NCBI GenBank assembly: GCA_045652245.1
Contig: JAZRTY010000039.1
Span: 4,824-68,823 of the forward strand
Direction of reading: 5' to 3'
From: SIG622 sp045652245
GTDB lineage: Bacteria; Bacillota; Clostridia; Oscillospirales; CAG-382
Length of the DNA: 64,000 bases
Each line of letters starts with the position of its first letter. The first letter of the stretch is position 1. Positions 50,532-59,940 of this stretch are shown here, one piece after another. The notes under the pieces are model-generated. The model was not told the origin of the DNA. It did not search any database and saw nothing but the letters and a program-made list of their open reading frames with translations. The position numbers were made by a program, and so were the translations under genes.

Positions 50532-53453
50532 ATGATGAAGAAACTTCTTTCACTCGTAGTAGCAGCTCTTCTTACAGTTAGCGCTGTAGCTACAAGTGCA
50601 TCGGCAGCAAAGTTCACTGACGTTGACGCTACAAACGAAGCACTCAACGATGCAGTAGAACTTCTCGTAGCTCTTAATGTTACAACAGGTACTTCCGACA
50701 CAACATACGGAACATCTGAAAACGTAACAAGAGCACAGATGGCTACTTTCATCTACAGAATGATGAAGGCTGGCAAGCACGCACCCACAGGCGGCACAAA
50801 CACAACAAAGTTTACCGACCTTGACGACCCGTTCTATTACTTCACAATTGCATGGGCTAATGAAACAGGCATTATCAAGGGAAGAAACGACACAACATTT
50901 GACCCTAAGGGCGGTATCATCCTTCAGGATGCTTACACAATGATCGTTCGTGCACTCGGCTATGACGACGGCACACTTTCATACCCGATCGGTTACATCA
51001 CAAAGGCTGAAGAACTCGGTCTTGACGCTAACCTTGATTCTAAGGTTAACTACGACACAACTCTTACAAGAGGCGACGTAGCTATCGTTCTTGCTAACAT
51101 GTTCTATGCTGAAACAGCTGAAGCATACGTTCAGTATGTTGAAGTTGCTGAAGGTGTTACAAGACCTGAAGAATTCCACTATACTCTCGCTGAAGAAGTG
51201 TTTGGTGTTGAGAAGGTTTCTCAGAGAGTAGTTGCTACACCTAGCTATGGATTTGGCACTAATGCTCCTATCAAGCTCGATGTTGAAATGATTCAGCTTG
51301 AAAAGGCACCTGTAGATGCCAACGAAGGCACAACAATTGGTGATATCGATGTTATAGAATTCGCAGAACTCGGTCTTGAAGGTAAGGCTGATGATTACTT
51401 CCTTACTGATATCCTTATGTTCGTTAAGGAAAACAAGGGCAAATATGAAATCCTTGGTGCAACAGCACAGGGTACAAAGAAGACAGTTGACTTTGCTGAT
51501 ATCGAATTTGGCAAGACAAACAACAAATTCAATGGTATTCTCACAATAGATGGCGTTAAGACATACCTCGGAGAGGCTCCTTACTCTTACACAAAGGATT
51601 CTAAAAATCCAACTAAGTACAACCCTATGTTCATTGAACCCGGCACTGGCTTTAAGTTCGCAGATGCTGGTGTTGACGTGTCGACTTCTGCAAAAATTGA
51701 AGCCCTCGTTGCTGGAAGTAAGGACATTGACTTTGGATACCTTGCTAGAATCTACAACGATGGTCTTGGCGAAATGGATTGTATTGACTCTAACGGCGAC
51801 GGCAAGTATGACTACCTCTTCAAGAAGGAATACTCTGTAGCTAAAGCTAACACATCGGCGACTGGTGTCCTTGCTGCGACTCCAAATTATGATTCACCTC
51901 TTTACACAGGCAAAGCTATCGTTGCAGGTGTAAGCTTCTCAAATAATGACATTGTTCTTGCATACGTTAACACAAATGCTAACTATGTAAAGGTTGCTGA
52001 AGTTATTAACCCTGTTAAGGGGTCTATGGTACTTAAGACAGATACTTATTTTGAACTTGACTCCGGCAAGAAGATTTATACTAATAGTCCAGTTAAGGTT
52101 GCTGCTGCTGTTGCTAATAACGACAGCATGACTGCTGAAAATCTTGCTCCAGCTAATTTTACTACAGCAGTAAATTGGTACTTTACAGCTAACGGCACTC
52201 TCGTAGCGAAAGCTACCGTACCTTCAGCTCCTGCTGCACAGTTCAACACAAATGAAAACTGGGCAATCGTTCTTGAAAGTGAAGCTGTACTGGCAACAAC
52301 CATGATTGACGGTGATGTTGTACAAGAGTACTACCTCAAAGTTTACAATGATGGTGCTATCAAGTCTGTCAAGGTTGCTACAAAGGATTTCAGCAGTGTT
52401 GTTGATCAGCTTTCTATAGCTAAGGCTGAAAAGGATGGCTACTACACATTTGAACTTCTTACAGGTGGACAGTCTGACAAGGCGAACTATGGTCCTATCC
52501 TCAAGGGTACTAATACAGGTGTTTCAGCCGAATACAAGGTAATTGGTCAGGATGATGTTAACTTCTATCAGCAGTCTGGTAACCTCTTTACCCTTGTAGA
52601 TGATACACATCTCACTAGTGATCTTAAGGGTGTTAGATTAACTGCTAATACTAAGATTCTTATTAGAACTAAAGATGCGAACCAGAAGCCTGTTGTAACA
52701 CTTTACACTCTCGACAAACTTCCTGATATCAAAGTAAGCGAAGTGTTTGACAATGTTACTTACGTTCTCACAAACAACAAGAACAGTACAATGTATGAAA
52801 ATATTGAAATGTTCTACGGTGAAGTTAAAGACGGCACGCTCAATGGTAAGGACGCTGAACTCGCAGAGATTAGAATCGTTAAGAGTGTTGCTACTTCTGA
52901 AACTGCTAAAGGAACAACATACACTTTCACACTTTACAACCCCTTCACAGGTGCTGAAGAAACAGCTAATGGCGTAGATGGTATGACTAAGGCTCAGAAG
53001 GATGCACTCGTTGCTAATAGCATCGTATGTCTTGATTCTGATTCGCTCGTTGCTGTTGGAACTGCTGGTAGCGTTAACATCGCTAAGAATGGTACTACTT
53101 ACACTGCAAGCATGGGTGATATGTACGACATGGATGGCGATAAGTCATTCGCTGATATCATAGCTGGAAGCGATAAGCTCGGTCTTGTAAGCATCGATTA
53201 TTTCGATAAGGAAAGTGGAATACTTGAAATTGCTGCTGAAGAGCCTATCGTAGTTACTGCTGATACAAAGATTTCTATGCTTGACATCTCTGACAAGAAG
53301 ATTTCTGCTATCACTGATGCTTCAGTTCTCAGTTCTACTACTGCCACATACAGCTGGACCGGTGCAGCTAGTGCTGGCATTAAGGCATTCATCTGCACTG
53401 AAGACGGTGAAGATTTTGCAAATGCACTCCTCGTTATGATTGTTAAGTATTAA
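50532..53453 (+). CDS. S-layer-like protein with three N-terminal SLH domains
   Basis: 973 residues. A signal peptide (MMKKLLSLVVAALLTVSAV, cut after ASA near residue 27) is followed by three SLH domains (AKFTDVDATNEAL..VTRAQMATFIYRM; TKFTDLDDPFYYF..FDPKGGIILQDAYTMIVRALGY; ITKAEELGLDANL..LTRGDVAIVLANMF), residues about 28-205, then a roughly 770-residue low-Cys, Thr/Ala/Asp-rich export region without a recognised catalytic domain. AGGAGG lies 8 bases before the ATG. The strong promoter, strong terminator and mild codon bias (many GCT/AAG/ACA) suggest abundant expression, so this could be the main S-layer protein. That is inference. Confidence 0.88.
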   Translation: MMKKLLSLVVAALLTVSAVATSASAAKFTDVDATNEALNDAVELLVALNVTTGTSDTTYGTSENVTRAQMATFIYRMMKAGKHAPTGGTNTTKFTDLDDPFYYFTIAWANETGIIKGRNDTTFDPKGGIILQDAYTMIVRALGYDDGTLSYPIGYITKAEELGLDANLDSKVNYDTTLTRGDVAIVLANMFYAETAEAYVQYVEVAEGVTRPEEFHYTLAEEVFGVEKVSQRVVATPSYGFGTNAPIKLDVEMIQLEKAPVDANEGTTIGDIDVIEFAELGLEGKADDYFLTDILMFVKENKGKYEILGATAQGTKKTVDFADIEFGKTNNKFNGILTIDGVKTYLGEAPYSYTKDSKNPTKYNPMFIEPGTGFKFADAGVDVSTSAKIEALVAGSKDIDFGYLARIYNDGLGEMDCIDSNGDGKYDYLFKKEYSVAKANTSATGVLAATPNYDSPLYTGKAIVAGVSFSNNDIVLAYVNTNANYVKVAEVINPVKGSMVLKTDTYFELDSGKKIYTNSPVKVAAAVANNDSMTAENLAPANFTTAVNWYFTANGTLVAKATVPSAPAAQFNTNENWAIVLESEAVLATTMIDGDVVQEYYLKVYNDGAIKSVKVATKDFSSVVDQLSIAKAEKDGYYTFELLTGGQSDKANYGPILKGTNTGVSAEYKVIGQDDVNFYQQSGNLFTLVDDTHLTSDLKGVRLTANTKILIRTKDANQKPVVTLYTLDKLPDIKVSEVFDNVTYVLTNNKNSTMYENIEMFYGEVKDGTLNGKDAELAEIRIVKSVATSETAKGTTYTFTLYNPFTGAEETANGVDGMTKAQKDALVANSIVCLDSDSLVAVGTAGSVNIAKNGTTYTASMGDMYDMDGDKSFADIIAGSDKLGLVSIDYFDKESGILEIAAEEPIVVTADTKISMLDISDKKISAITDASVLSSTTATYSWTGAASAGIKAFICTEDGEDFANALLVMIVKY

Positions 53454-53499
53454 TCTCTTAAATAAGTAGATTTGAAAAACAATAATTGAACGCAAGTTC

Positions 53500-53530
53500 A
53501 ACCCCCGTGATTTTTGTCACGGGGGTTCTT
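53500..53530 (+). terminator. terminator of the S-layer-like gene
   Basis: ACCCCCGTGA, loop, TCACGGGGGT, then TCTTTCTTTTTT. Confidence 0.9.
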
Positions 53531-53576
53531 TCTTTTTTACACCCGACTTTTCGGGGGCGAGTAGTCCCATGAGTTT

Positions 53577-54470
53577 TTATTCAAAAAGCTGAAACCTCTT
53601 ACGGTAATTAGACGGCGTCTCACCTTCATATTGCTTGAAGAGCCTTGAATACGCACTCATATCGACAAAACCACACAGCTTTGCAATTTCCGAAACTGCA
53701 AGTTCGCTTGAACGAAGCATCTCCATGCTCTTGGCAATTCTGTAACGGCGAAGATACTCCGACGGGGAAATCGACAGCTCGTTTTTGAACTGCTTGAGAA
53801 TATGCTCGGTGGTAACACCGCTGATTTTCGCAAGCTCAGCGCCCGTTACATTCGAGCTGAAGTTTGCTTCAAGATACTTTATAATTGCCTCAATCGTAGC
53901 TTTCACGGTGTCGGTTTCCTTTTCGGCGCGTTTTGCCGTGATATCGAGCCTTGAATAGAAAACAAGAATCTCACAAAGATAACTGCGAAGCAAGGTCTGC
54001 CAGCCACGATTTTTGTTTATTCTTTCAAAATTTATCCTTTCGCAAAGACGCATAAACTCCTGCCGTTCGGCAAAGTCCAGGCGGATGCTCTCGTATGAGG
54101 AGGTTTTCGTCTGCCTGCTTTGTGATTTTGCTCTGAGGGAAAGCTCAATAAAGCCGGGGAGTGAAAAAATCTCATCCTTCATATTGCCAAGCTCACTGTC
54201 GGAAAACAGACAACAGTAAAGCTCAGTATCTACCGAGGCTATCAGAGAATGTTCTTCGCCGGGTGCAATTACTGCAAAATCCCCCGTACACAGCAGCACC
54301 GAATTTCCGAGTCCTCCACACAACGCAAAACCCCGTTTTACATATATAAATTCCCAGAAAATCTGTGAGTGATAAAAATATTCTGTTTCGTGTGGCGCAT
54401 TTGTGCAGGCAATCTTTGAAAGCCCTGCGTCAAATACCGTACTTCCGTCAAGCATCACGCTTGTATTCAA
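53577..54470 (-). CDS. AraC-family transcriptional regulator
   Basis: From the TTG at 54470 (GGGAG seven bases upstream) the product is 297 residues, normal for the family; an ATG at 54455 has no ribosome site. The N-terminal half is a cupin-like effector domain (VIAPGEEHSLIASV). The C-terminus has two helix-turn-helix motifs, the signature being GFVDMSAYSRLFKQYEGETPSNYRKRF. The effector is unknown; it may sense a sugar. No obvious target gene is adjacent. Confidence 0.88.
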   Translation of the reverse strand: MNTSVMLDGSTVFDAGLSKIACTNAPHETEYFYHSQIFWEFIYVKRGFALCGGLGNSVLLCTGDFAVIAPGEEHSLIASVDTELYCCLFSDSELGNMKDEIFSLPGFIELSLRAKSQSRQTKTSSYESIRLDFAERQEFMRLCERINFERINKNRGWQTLLRSYLCEILVFYSRLDITAKRAEKETDTVKATIEAIIKYLEANFSSNVTGAELAKISGVTTEHILKQFKNELSISPSEYLRRYRIAKSMEMLRSSELAVSEIAKLCGFVDMSAYSRLFKQYEGETPSNYRKRFQLFE

Positions 54471-54710
54471 AATAACACTCCCTTTCGCAATTATAAGCTT
54501 ATATATAATTATACATACTTTTCTTTTTTGTTTTAATAGGGAAACTGTTACTATTTTTCTAAATTTGTGTGAATTTTGCAAAAAACGGTGTTGTTTTTGC
54601 ATTATTTCAAATATTCCACTCTGATTTTACCTAAAATGGTATCATTACGCATAATTTTTGCCCTAAAGATTAATAATAAAGTAGCAAATTGTGAAATAAA
54701 TAAAAAATGC

Positions 54711-54739
54711 TTGACAAATCAAAATAAATGGTGTATAAT
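54711..54739 (+). promoter_or_regulatory. promoter of the str operon
   Basis: Perfect TTGACA, 17-base spacer, perfect TATAAT, 75 bases before rpsL. Confidence 0.92.
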
Positions 54740-54814
54740 TATAGAGTCGTATTATATGCGTTTTTGATATTGTCGCGTATAATCGCGTAAAATACTAAAG
54801 TTAGGAGGTACGAT

Positions 54815-55231
54815 ATGCCAACACTTAATCAGCTCGTTAGAAACGGACGTGCGCAGGTAACTTACAAGTCAAAGTCTCCTGCTCTTCAGAAGGGTCTGAA
54901 CTCAATTAAGAAGGTTGCAACCGATGCTTCCTCTCCCCAAAAGAGAGGCGTTTGCACAAAGGTAGCTACCAAGACCCCGAAGAAACCTAACTCTGCTATC
55001 CGTAAGATTGCCAGAGTTCGTCTTACCAACGGAATCGAAGTTACAGCTTATATTCCCGGTATTGGCCACAACCTTCAGGAACACTCTGTTGTTCTTGTAA
55101 GAGGTGGTAGAGTTAAGGACCTTCCCGGTGTGCGTTATCACATCGTAAGAGGTACACTTGATACTCAGGGCGTTGCAAAACGTAATCAGTCCCGTTCCAA
55201 GTACGGTGCAAAGCGCGAAAAGAAGAAATAA
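54815..55231 (+). CDS. rpsL: 30S ribosomal protein S12
   Basis: At 138 residues it is typical for Firmicutes. The start PTLNQLVRNGR and the decoding loops KTPKKPNSAIRK (Lys43 region) and GGRVKDLPGVRYH (Lys88 region) are intact; these are the streptomycin-resistance sites in other species. TTAGGAGG lies about 8 bases upstream. The 175-base gap to rpsG contains AGGGACtgTCCCT but no gene. Confidence 0.98.
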   Translation: MPTLNQLVRNGRAQVTYKSKSPALQKGLNSIKKVATDASSPQKRGVCTKVATKTPKKPNSAIRKIARVRLTNGIEVTAYIPGIGHNLQEHSVVLVRGGRVKDLPGVRYHIVRGTLDTQGVAKRNQSRSKYGAKREKKK

Positions 55232-55406
55232 TCCCGCTTTGAAAGGTGTATTTTTACACTAATTTGGAAATCTATAAGTGCTAAGGCTATATCGTATCAA
55301 CTTAGGGACTGTCCCTATAAAATTATGTATATCCCCTTGGCTCTGACGAAAAGGTATTTTTCGAGTACCTGTGAATTCATTTTAAATTGTGAAGGAGGGA
55401 AACACA

Positions 55407-55874
55407 GTGCCGAGACGTGGTTCTGTACCAAAGAGAGACGTTCTTCCGGACCCTATGTACAATTCTAAGCTCGTTACTAAGCTTATCAACAATATCATGT
55501 ACGACGGTAAAAAGGGAGTCGCTCAGAAAATAGTTTATGACGCTTTCGCAATCATCGAAGCTAAGGGTGAAGCACCCATCGATGCATTCCAGAAGGCGCT
55601 TGAGAACATTATGCCTGTTCTCGAAGTTAAGGCTCGTAGAGTAGGTGGTTCTACCTACCAGGTGCCGATTGAAGTAAGACCCGAAAGAAGACAGACTTTA
55701 GGTCTTAGATGGCTTACAACTTATTCTAGAGCCAGAGGCGAAAAGACTATGGCTGAAAGACTTGCAGGCGAGATCCTCGATGCTATCGCAGGAACAGGTT
55801 CTGCAGTTAAGAAGAGAGAAGATACACACAAAATGGCGGAAGCAAACAAAGCATTCGCACATTACAGATATTAA
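55407..55874 (+). CDS. rpsG: 30S ribosomal protein S7
   Basis: The start is GTG at 55407, eight bases after AGGAGG, giving 155 residues beginning PRRGSVPKRDVLPDPMYNSKLV. The signature SRARGEKTMAERLAGEI and the C-terminal HKMAEANKAFAHYRY are as expected. S7 nucleates the 30S head and contacts the E-site tRNA. In enterobacteria it controls its own operon; here the long upstream gap might hold such a site. Confidence 0.98.
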   Translation: MPRRGSVPKRDVLPDPMYNSKLVTKLINNIMYDGKKGVAQKIVYDAFAIIEAKGEAPIDAFQKALENIMPVLEVKARRVGGSTYQVPIEVRPERRQTLGLRWLTTYSRARGEKTMAERLAGEILDAIAGTGSAVKKREDTHKMAEANKAFAHYRY

Positions 55875-55892
55875 TTTTAAGAGGAGTTTCAA

Positions 55893-58010
55893 ATGCCGAG
55901 ACAAATTTCACTTGAGCGTACCAGAAATATTGGTATCATGGCTCATATCGACGCCGGTAAGACTACTACAACAGAACGTATACTTTACTATACCGGTAAG
56001 ACACACAAAATAGGTGAGACCCACGAAGGCTCGGCTACAATGGACTGGATGGAGCAGGAACAGGAAAGAGGTATTACAATTACCTCTGCTGCAACAACTT
56101 GTTTCTGGGAAGGTTCTGAGGCAGGAAAGTATCCCAAGCACAGAATCAATATCATCGATACCCCCGGTCACGTTGACTTCACAGTTGAAGTACAGCGTTC
56201 ACTGAAGGTTCTCGACGGTTCTATCACAGTACTTTGTGCCAAGGGTGGCGTTGAACCCCAGTCGGAAACAGTATGGCGTCAGGCTGACGAATACAAGGTT
56301 CCGAGAATGGCATATGTAAACAAGATGGACATCATGGGAGCTAACTTCTACAGAGTTGTTGACATGATGAAGGAACGTCTTAAGGCTAATGCCGTTCCGA
56401 TTCAGCTTCCTATCGGAAAGGAAGAAACATTCAAAGGTATTATTGACCTTGTACTCATGAGAGCGTTCATCTATACCAATGACTTAGGTACAGATATTCT
56501 CGAGCAGGATATTCCTGAAGATATGAAGGAACTTGCAGAGGAATACAGAGCGAACCTCATTGAGCATATTGCAGAAACAGACGAAGCACTCCTTGAAAAG
56601 TATATGGAAGGCGAAGAGTTTACCGTAGAAGAAATCAAGGCGGCTATCCGTAAGTCTACTATCGACAATACTATGGTTCCCGTAGTTTGCGGTACATCCT
56701 ACAAGAATAAGGGTGTTCAGAAATTGCTTGACGCAGTTATCGACTATATGCCCTCACCTCTTGATATTCCTGCAATTAAGGGTTATGACCCTGCTCTTCC
56801 CGAGGATGACGAAAACAACGTTGTTGAAAGACACTCAAGCGACGAAGAGCCTTTCTCAGCTCTTGCATTCAAGATTGCAACAGACCCCTTCGTTGGTCGT
56901 TTGTGCTTTGTAAGAGTATATTCAGGACACATCACATCAGGTTCTACTGTTTATAACACAAACAAGAGAACTCGTGAAAGATTCGGAAGAATCGTGCTTA
57001 TGCACGCAAACAGCCGTGAAGATGTTGATGAAATCTACGCAGGTGATATCGCAGCAATTATCGGTATCAAGAATTCTACTACCGGTGATACACTGTGTGA
57101 TGAAAACCACCCTGTTGTTCTTGAATCAATGAACTTCCCGGAACCCGTTATCCGTGTTGCTATTGAGCCTAAAACTAAGGCAGGACAGGAAAAGATGGGT
57201 ATTGCACTCTCAAAGCTTGCTGAAGAAGACCCGACCTTCAAGCAGTATACTGATGAAGAAACAGGTCAGACAATTATCGCAGGTATGGGTGAGCTTCACC
57301 TTGAAATTATCGTTGACAGACTTCTTCGTGAATTTAAGGTTGAAGCAAATGTTGGTGCTCCTCAGGTTGCATACAAGGAAACAATCAGAAAGAGCGCAGA
57401 CGTTGACCACAAGTATGCTCGTCAGTCCGGTGGTAAAGGTCAGTACGGTCATGTTAAGATTATCGTTGAACCTAACGAACCCGGTAAGGGCTACGAATTC
57501 ATCAACAAGGTTGTTGGTGGTGCTATTCCGAAGGAATACATCCCGGCTGTTGACGCAGGTATCCAGTCAGCTATGACAAGTGGTGTACTTGCAGGTTACC
57601 CGGTTGTTGACCTTAAGGTTACACTTTATGATGGTTCTTACCACGAAGTTGACTCATCTGAAATGGCATTTAAGATTGCAGGTTCTATGGCTCTTAAGGA
57701 AGCTCTCCGCAAGGCTGATCCTGTTCTTACAGAACCGATGATGAAGGTTGTTGTTGTAGTTCCGGATGATTATATGGGCGACGTAATCGGTGACCTTAAC
57801 TCCCGTCGTGGTCAGATTGAAGGTATGGATCCTGTATCGGGTGCCCAGCAGATAAGATCTGTTGTTCCGCTTGCTAATATGTTTGGATATGCTACAGACC
57901 TTCGTTCAAAGACTCAGGGCCGTGGTCAGTACGTAATGGAACCCAGCCACTACGCTGAAGCACCTAAGTCTATCCAGGATGAAATCATTGCAAAAAGAGG
58001 CAAAAACTAA
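55893..58010 (+). CDS. fusA: elongation factor G
   Basis: GTPase of 705 residues that drives translocation and recycling. The G1 motif AHIDAGKTTTTERIL (residues about 17-31), G2 region RGITITSAATT, G3 DTPGHVDFT, G4 NKMD and domain IV LYDGSYHEVDSSEMAFKIAGS are all intact. GAGGAG lies about 9 bases upstream. Between rpsG (18 bases) and tuf (80 bases) in the usual str order. Confidence 0.98.
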   Translation: MPRQISLERTRNIGIMAHIDAGKTTTTERILYYTGKTHKIGETHEGSATMDWMEQEQERGITITSAATTCFWEGSEAGKYPKHRINIIDTPGHVDFTVEVQRSLKVLDGSITVLCAKGGVEPQSETVWRQADEYKVPRMAYVNKMDIMGANFYRVVDMMKERLKANAVPIQLPIGKEETFKGIIDLVLMRAFIYTNDLGTDILEQDIPEDMKELAEEYRANLIEHIAETDEALLEKYMEGEEFTVEEIKAAIRKSTIDNTMVPVVCGTSYKNKGVQKLLDAVIDYMPSPLDIPAIKGYDPALPEDDENNVVERHSSDEEPFSALAFKIATDPFVGRLCFVRVYSGHITSGSTVYNTNKRTRERFGRIVLMHANSREDVDEIYAGDIAAIIGIKNSTTGDTLCDENHPVVLESMNFPEPVIRVAIEPKTKAGQEKMGIALSKLAEEDPTFKQYTDEETGQTIIAGMGELHLEIIVDRLLREFKVEANVGAPQVAYKETIRKSADVDHKYARQSGGKGQYGHVKIIVEPNEPGKGYEFINKVVGGAIPKEYIPAVDAGIQSAMTSGVLAGYPVVDLKVTLYDGSYHEVDSSEMAFKIAGSMALKEALRKADPVLTEPMMKVVVVVPDDYMGDVIGDLNSRRGQIEGMDPVSGAQQIRSVVPLANMFGYATDLRSKTQGRGQYVMEPSHYAEAPKSIQDEIIAKRGKN

Positions 58011-58090
58011 TTTAAGTTAAATTTGGCGCAGTGGGAAATCCACTGCCGCCACAAAATAAAAAATAATTTATTTTAAGGAGGAAATTCAAA

Positions 58091-59293
58091 ATGGCAAAGG
58101 CTAAGTTTGAAAGAACAAAACCCCACGTTAATATTGGTACAATCGGTCACGTTGACCACGGTAAGACAACTCTTACAGCAGCTATCACAAAGACACTCTC
58201 CCTCGTAAACGGAAACAATGAGGCTCTCGCTTACGACCAGATCGATAACGCTCCGGAAGAAAAGGCAAGAGGTATTACAATCAACACATGACACGTTGAG
58301 TACGAAACAGAAAACAGACACTACGCTCACGTTGACTGCCCCGGCCATGCTGACTACGTTAAGAACATGATCACCGGTGCTGCTCAGATGGACGGTGCTA
58401 TCCTCGTTGTTGCTGGTACTGACGGTCCTCTCCAGCAGACTCGTGAACACATCCTTCTTGCTCGTCAGGTTGGTGTTCCTGCTATCGTTGTATTTATGAA
58501 CAAGTGCGACATGGTTGACGACGACGAACTCCTCGACCTTGTTGAAATGGAAACAAGAGACCTTCTCTCTTCTTACGACTTCCCCGGCGATGATCTCCCG
58601 ATCATCAGAGGTAGCGCTCGTGAAGCTCTCCTTTCTGAAAACACAGACATCAACGCTCCTGAATACGCTTGTATTCTCGAACTCATGAAGAACGTTGACG
58701 AGTACATTCCTACTCCTGACAGAGCTGCTGACCAGCCCTTCCTTATGCCTGTCGAAGACGTATTCTCTATCTCCGGCCGTGGTACTGTTGCTACTGGTAG
58801 AGTTGAAAGAGGTACTCTTAAGATGAACGACGTTGTTGAAATCGTTGGTATTACTGAAACAAAGCAGACTGTTATTACAGGTATCGAAATGTTCCACAAG
58901 CTCATGGACAGCGCTGAAGCTGGTGACAACGTAGGATGTCTGCTCAGAGGTGTTGATAAGAAGGGTATTGAAAGAGGACAGGTTCTCGCAAAGCCCGGCA
59001 CAATCAAGCCTTACACAAAGTTCGTAGCTCAGGTTTACGTTCTTACAGAAAAAGAAGGTGGCCGTCATAAGCCTTTCTTCTCTAACTACAGACCTCAGTT
59101 CTACTTCAGAACAACTGACGTTACAGGCGTTATCACTCTTCCCGAAGGTACAGAAATGTGCAACCCCGGTGACCACGTTGATATGACTGTTGAACTCATC
59201 ACTCCTATCGCTATCGAAAAGGGACTTCGTCTCGCTATTCGTGAAGGCGGTAGAACTGTTGGTTCAGGCGTTGTTGCTGAAATCATCGCGTAA
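58091..59293 (+). CDS. tuf: elongation factor Tu, interrupted by an in-frame TGA at codon 67
   Basis: A full-length EF-Tu frame (400 codons) that is perfectly conserved on both sides of a TGA at 58289-58291. Before it reads GHVDHGKTTL (P-loop), KARGITINT; after it HVEYETENRHYAHVDCPGHADYV, then NKCDMVDDDEL and the C-terminal HKPFFSNYRPQFYFRTTDVTG. The stop falls where most relatives have Ser or Ala (INT-S-HVEY); TCA to TGA is one base. If real it would truncate the factor in switch I. Genes here use TGA as a normal stop, so recoding is unlikely. An assembly or read error, a strain mutation masked by a second tuf copy, or readthrough are the options. RBS AAGGAGG lies about 8 bases before the ATG. 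Confidence 0.9.
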
Positions 59294-59399
59294 AAAACGT
59301 TTTTGAACTACGTTCAAAAAAGTTTATGAAGTAAATCACTTCGTGATTTCTTCGCTATGATATATCTATCATAAAATATAGCTGCTTTATGCGGCTTCA

Positions 59400-59435
59400 G
59401 TATCGGGGAGCGGCAACGCTTCCCGATATTTTTAA
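59400..59435 (+). terminator. terminator of the str operon
   Basis: TATCGGGGAGCG, GCAA, CGCTTCCCGATA, then TTTTTAAT. Two weaker hairpins precede it (TTTTTGAAC/GTTCAAAAA near 59303, AAATCAC/GTGATTT near 59333). Confidence 0.85.
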
Positions 59436-59442
59436 TATTTAC

Positions 59443-59810
59443 ATCTTTTCAGGGCGGGGTGAAATTCCCCACCGGCGGTAATGCGACGTATGTTCGACAA
59501 GTCCGAGAAAGCTATTTGTGGGCTGCCGCCCACACCTGCCGACCTTTTTGAAAAAAGCTCGACCAAAAAAGCATAAACACTTCGTGTTTATTTCCCGGAA
59601 GAAATTGCTTCGCAATTTTTCCCTATATTTAGAAGTTTGCAGAAATATAGACTTCATGAAATAATCTTCGCAAAGTGTTAAAGTTTTTTGCCCCTCTTTT
59701 TTTCAAAAAAGAGGGCGATGGGGTTCGGGGGCGAGAAGCCCCTGAATACAATAAGCTTTGATACGGTGAGATTCCGTAACCGACGGTATAGTCCGGATAA
59801 AGTAAAAGAT
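59443..59810 (+). promoter_or_regulatory. FMN riboswitch (RFN element) with a 240-base insertion
   Basis: P1 is ATCTTTT (59443-59449) paired with AAAAGAT (59804-59810). AGGGCGGGGTGAAATTCCCC and ACCGGCGGTAATGCGACG are the 5' consensus; GATACGGTGAGATTCCGT, AACCGACGGTATAGTCCGGAT the 3' consensus. All conserved helices are present. The peripheral stem AAAGCT (59508-59513) / AGCTTT (59754-59759) has a 240-base repeat in its loop instead of the usual few to few tens of bases. It precedes ribU. Ligand binding is likely retained but untested. Confidence 0.9.
59514..59753 (+). repeat. repeat family A, full inverted-repeat element inside the riboswitch
   Basis: The left arm has GTGGGCTGCCGCCCAC (59518-59533), TTTTTGAAAAAAGCTC and ACCAAAAAAGC. 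The right arm is the inverted form: CAAAGTGTTAAAGTTTTTTG, CTCTTTTTTTCAAAAAAGAG and GGGGCGAGAAGCCCC (59728-59742). The centre contains AAACACTTCGTGTTT and GAAATTGCTTCGCAATTTT hairpins. Element about 240 bases, MITE-like; no coding capacity seen. Confidence 0.8.
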
Positions 59811-59859
59811 ACCGTATCTTTTGGCTAATAAATATTAGCTGCAGATTATAGTATTTTCG

Positions 59860-59888
59860 TCCGAGGAAAGTGTTTTCCCTCGGATTTT
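59860..59888 (+). terminator. expression-platform terminator of the FMN riboswitch
   Basis: TCCGAGG, loop, CCTCGGA followed by TTTTTT. An alternative helix, with the GATACCGTATC segment at 59809-59819 and the GGCTAATAAATATTAGC hairpin, lies between aptamer and terminator. Together they fit control by premature termination. Confidence 0.8.
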
Positions 59889-59940
59889 TTACTTTACATT
59901 TTAAAGAAAGCCAAATTTTAAAATGAAAGTGAGTTAATCT

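Noticed and set aside
58289..58340. TGA in tuf as a selenocysteine codon
   Set aside because: No stable hairpin with an apical GU loop is seen just downstream, EF-Tu is not a known selenoprotein, and the position is Ser or Ala in relatives.
58091..59293. TGA reassigned to an amino acid in this organism
   Set aside because: Several clear genes in the window terminate with TGA at the expected family length.
59439..59657. Open frame antisense to the FMN riboswitch
   Set aside because: It covers the conserved aptamer and the inserted repeat; there is no coding evidence.
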